A stretch of 5,782 bases of DNA from Desulfobacteraceae bacterium (lineage in GTDB: Bacteria > Desulfobacterota > DSM-4660 > Desulfatiglandales > B25-G16), in the NCBI GenBank assembly GCA_030615565.1, contig JAUWZC010000144.1, positions 1-5,782 of the forward strand. Reading direction: 5' to 3'. The notes under the pieces are model-generated. The model did no database searches. It had not been told where the DNA came from and worked only from the letters and a program-made list of their open reading frames with translations. The translations under genes and the position numbers were made by a program. Below are positions 3,792 to 5,782 of the stretch, one piece after another (position 1 is the stretch's first letter; each line of letters opens with the position of its first letter).

Positions 3792-5782
3792 ATGAAGACG
3801 TTTAAAAAGGCTGTTACTATCTTGATAGCGGTAATGGCCTTTTTTATTTTCTCCTGTGAGAGGAGGATAATTTTAAAGGAACCACCTGAGAAGGTAGTTT
3901 TAAAGGAACCACCTGAGAAGAAAGTAGTTGTCGATTATTTCTCAGAAGCTGAAAATTATTGGAGTGAAAAAAAATATGATAAGGCACTGGCAGCTTATGA
4001 TCTATACCTTAAGGTAGATCCAAAAGGAGAGAGGGTTAGGGATGCATTAATCAGGAAGGCAAATATATATTATAACACAAACCAATATGAGGAGGCCTTG
4101 CCCCTGTTTTTAGATGTTATCGATAAATATCCCTTGGAAAGAAGGTCTGAGATTCACATTTTAACTGCCAAGACATATTTCTACCTGAAGAAATATCCCG
4201 AATCAAGATTATCTGCTTTAAGCTGGCTTGAGATTTATAAATATTATGCCGGCAAAGAAGAGATTTTCTTTCTTTTAGGTCAAAACTTAAAAGAATTAAA
4301 TAACTATCCACGGGCCCTTTATTGGTGGCTGAAATTATTGGAGTCACCATTAATTGAAGGAGAGGAAAAGGAAAAAATAAGGTCTCAACTTTTAGATCTT
4401 ATTTATCAAGCCACAGAAGACGAACTAATAAAAATGGCAAATTATACTAAAGAGTGTGATCTTATCTATCCTATCTACTACCAGCTTGCAAAATTTTATT
4501 TTTTCTCGGGTAGGATAGAAGAGGCACACGAAGCAGTATTAAAGGTAGTGCGATTTGCACCGGAAGAAGAATGGGCTATAAAGCCTAAAGAAATGCTCCA
4601 AATGATTGATGAGAGATTAAAGGTGAGCCCTAATGTTATTGGTTGCCTCTTACCTTTGAGTGGTCCTTTTGCTATCTATGGCCAGGAGGTTTTAAATGGT
4701 CTCGAGCTGGGGTTTGATATCTTTCAGGAGAACAATGAAGGCCTTTCATCTATCGAGCTTGTTGTAAGGGACACAGAGGGTGATCCTGAAATAGCGATTG
4801 AGGCTATAGAAGAACTGGCAGAGAGGGACAGGGCGCTCGTCACTATTGGACCTCTTATTAGCAAGGTAGCTGAAGGTGTTGTGGAAAAGGCTCAAGAATT
4901 AGGTATGCCCATAATTACCTTAAGCCAGAGTGAAGCCATAACAGAAAAGGGAGAGATGGTTTTTCAGAATTGTCTTTCCCCGGAAGACCAGCTAAGAAGT
5001 TTAATAAATAAGGTTATGGGAGAGATGGGTTTAGAAAGATTCGCCATACTCTATCCTGCTAATTCTTATGGCAGATACTTCATGGATAAATTATGGGATA
5101 AGGTTGAATCCAGGGGAGGGATGATAACTGCGGTAGAGTCTTATGATCCGAAGAATACAGATTTTGCAGTAGAGATAAAAAAGATGGTTGGTCTATTCTA
5201 TCCCAGGCCAAAAATAGATATTGAGGAAGATGAGGAGGAACAACTGGAACAGAAGATGGGGGAACCGGAAAGGGAAGAGGAAGAATCAGAAGAAGAACCG
5301 GAGCCTATCGTAGATTTTGATGCTGTCTTTATCCCTGATAGCTATGAAAGGGTAGGCCTTATAGCATCTCAGTTGGCATATTATGATGTTGTAGGAGTAA
5401 CCCTTTTGGGAACGAACCTTTGGAACTCTCCGAAATTAATAGACATCGCCGGAAGATATGTTCATGGAGCAATATTTCCTTCTGGTTTCTTTTCCGGTAG
5501 CAGTTATATAGGGGTGGATAGTTTTGTTGACCAATACAAAACCAGTTTTGGCCAAGAACCAAGACTTCTTGCTGCCATAGGTTATGATACTATTCGAATA
5601 GTCAAAGAAATCTTAAAAGAAGAAGGCGGAGAGATAAAAACAAGAGAAGATTTTCGCTCTGCATTAGCAGGAAATAGATATTTTGATAGCGTAACAGGAC
5701 CAATGGTTTTTGATAATGAAAGAAGGGTAAAAAGAGATCCTCTTCTTTTGACCATTAGTGGCAGGCATTTTCTTCCTATGCC
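3792..5782 (+). CDS. TPR and periplasmic-binding-fold lipoprotein, LpoA-like (penicillin-binding protein activator / ABC substrate-binding type), 3' truncated
   Basis: The frame runs 663 codons from the ATG at 3792 to the right edge with no stop. The N-terminus is a lipoprotein signal: basic MKTFKK, a hydrophobic core (7-20), then IFSC with the lipidated cysteine at 22; Glu at +2 suits outer-membrane sorting under the E. coli rule. A Lys/Glu/Pro tether (23-46) holds two copies of LKEPPEK. Residues about 48-155 are TPR-like helices, with more helical repeats to about 258. From 280 a type I periplasmic-binding fold begins (NVIGCLLPLSGPFAIYGQ), with IGPLISKVAEGV (352-363), PIITLSQSEAIT (373-384), LYPANSYGR (420-428) and AAIGYDT near the end. 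This TPR plus binding-fold layout occurs in LpoA, which activates class A penicillin-binding proteins. Related proteins are often annotated as branched-chain amino acid ABC substrate-binding proteins. The exact role is unproven. An acidic insertion at 475-505 interrupts the binding domain. There is no clear Shine-Dalgarno; an in-frame stop at 3771-3773 with no usual start codon in between supports the chosen start. Confidence 0.8.
   Translation, partial: MKTFKKAVTILIAVMAFFIFSCERRIILKEPPEKVVLKEPPEKKVVVDYFSEAENYWSEKKYDKALAAYDLYLKVDPKGERVRDALIRKANIYYNTNQYEEALPLFLDVIDKYPLERRSEIHILTAKTYFYLKKYPESRLSALSWLEIYKYYAGKEEIFFLLGQNLKELNNYPRALYWWLKLLESPLIEGEEKEKIRSQLLDLIYQATEDELIKMANYTKECDLIYPIYYQLAKFYFFSGRIEEAHEAVLKVVRFAPEEEWAIKPKEMLQMIDERLKVSPNVIGCLLPLSGPFAIYGQEVLNGLELGFDIFQENNEGLSSIELVVRDTEGDPEIAIEAIEELAERDRALVTIGPLISKVAEGVVEKAQELGMPIITLSQSEAITEKGEMVFQNCLSPEDQLRSLINKVMGEMGLERFAILYPANSYGRYFMDKLWDKVESRGGMITAVESYDPKNTDFAVEIKKMVGLFYPRPKIDIEEDEEEQLEQKMGEPEREEEESEEEPEPIVDFDAVFIPDSYERVGLIASQLAYYDVVGVTLLGTNLWNSPKLIDIAGRYVHGAIFPSGFFSGSSYIGVDSFVDQYKTSFGQEPRLLAAIGYDTIRIVKEILKEEGGEIKTREDFRSALAGNRYFDSVTGPMVFDNERRVKRDPLLLTISGRHFLPM
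3871..3920 (+). repeat. In-frame 27-bp tandem duplication in the lipoprotein tether
   Basis: The 23 bases at 3871-3893 recur without change at 3898-3920, a period of 27 bases or nine codons. The repeat encodes LKEPPEK twice, just after the lipidated cysteine. Perfect identity at the DNA level, including third codon positions, points to a recent duplication rather than selection on the peptide alone. Confidence 0.9.

Noticed and set aside
4117..4350. 77-codon minus-strand open frame inside the lipoprotein gene
   Set aside because: It is antisense to the TPR region and shows no recognisable domain; treated as a shadow.

Overview
The window comes from a moderately AT-rich bacterial chromosome (by eye roughly 40% G+C, not computed). 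The DnaK carries the extra segment in its first nucleotide-binding subdomain that is typical of Gram-negative bacteria. The last gene encodes a lipoprotein that joins tetratricopeptide repeats to a periplasmic-binding fold, an arrangement known from LpoA-type activators of cell-wall synthases. Together these point to a diderm. The style of DnaK and lipoprotein, and the heptad-built AT-rich intergenic repeat, remind me of uncultured Desulfobacterota, Nitrospirota and related lineages. That assignment is an inference; no phylogeny could be run.

Layout, all on the + strand. (1) 1-470: the C-terminal half of purC (SAICAR synthetase), cut by the left edge, with a hairpin straddling its stop codon. 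(2) 471-604: a short spacer with a plausible sigma70-type promoter and a 12-bp palindrome in front of grpE. (3) 605-1261: grpE. (4) 1262-1545: a 284-base spacer holding an 8-bp tandem repeat whose first units form one arm of a 14-bp perfect inverted repeat, then a palindrome, a 9-bp tandem pair and a strong Shine-Dalgarno. (5) 1546-3459: a complete dnaK. (6) 3460-3791: a 332-base non-coding spacer with a small GC-rich hairpin and a roughly 190-bp imperfect inverted repeat built of degenerate 7-bp units. (7) 3792-5782: a large lipoprotein gene still open at the right edge.

GrpE and DnaK are partners: GrpE is the nucleotide-exchange factor that resets the DnaK chaperone. Neither hrcA nor dnaJ is in the window, and no canonical CIRCE operator or sigma32-type promoter was found by reading. 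Control of this heat-shock pair therefore looks different from the classic hrcA-grpE-dnaK-dnaJ operon. PurC (purine synthesis) and the lipoprotein (envelope) have no evident functional tie to the chaperones.

No undescribed multi-gene system is evident. The least-explained parts are the two structured repeat elements that bracket dnaK, and the internal duplication and acidic insertion in the lipoprotein.
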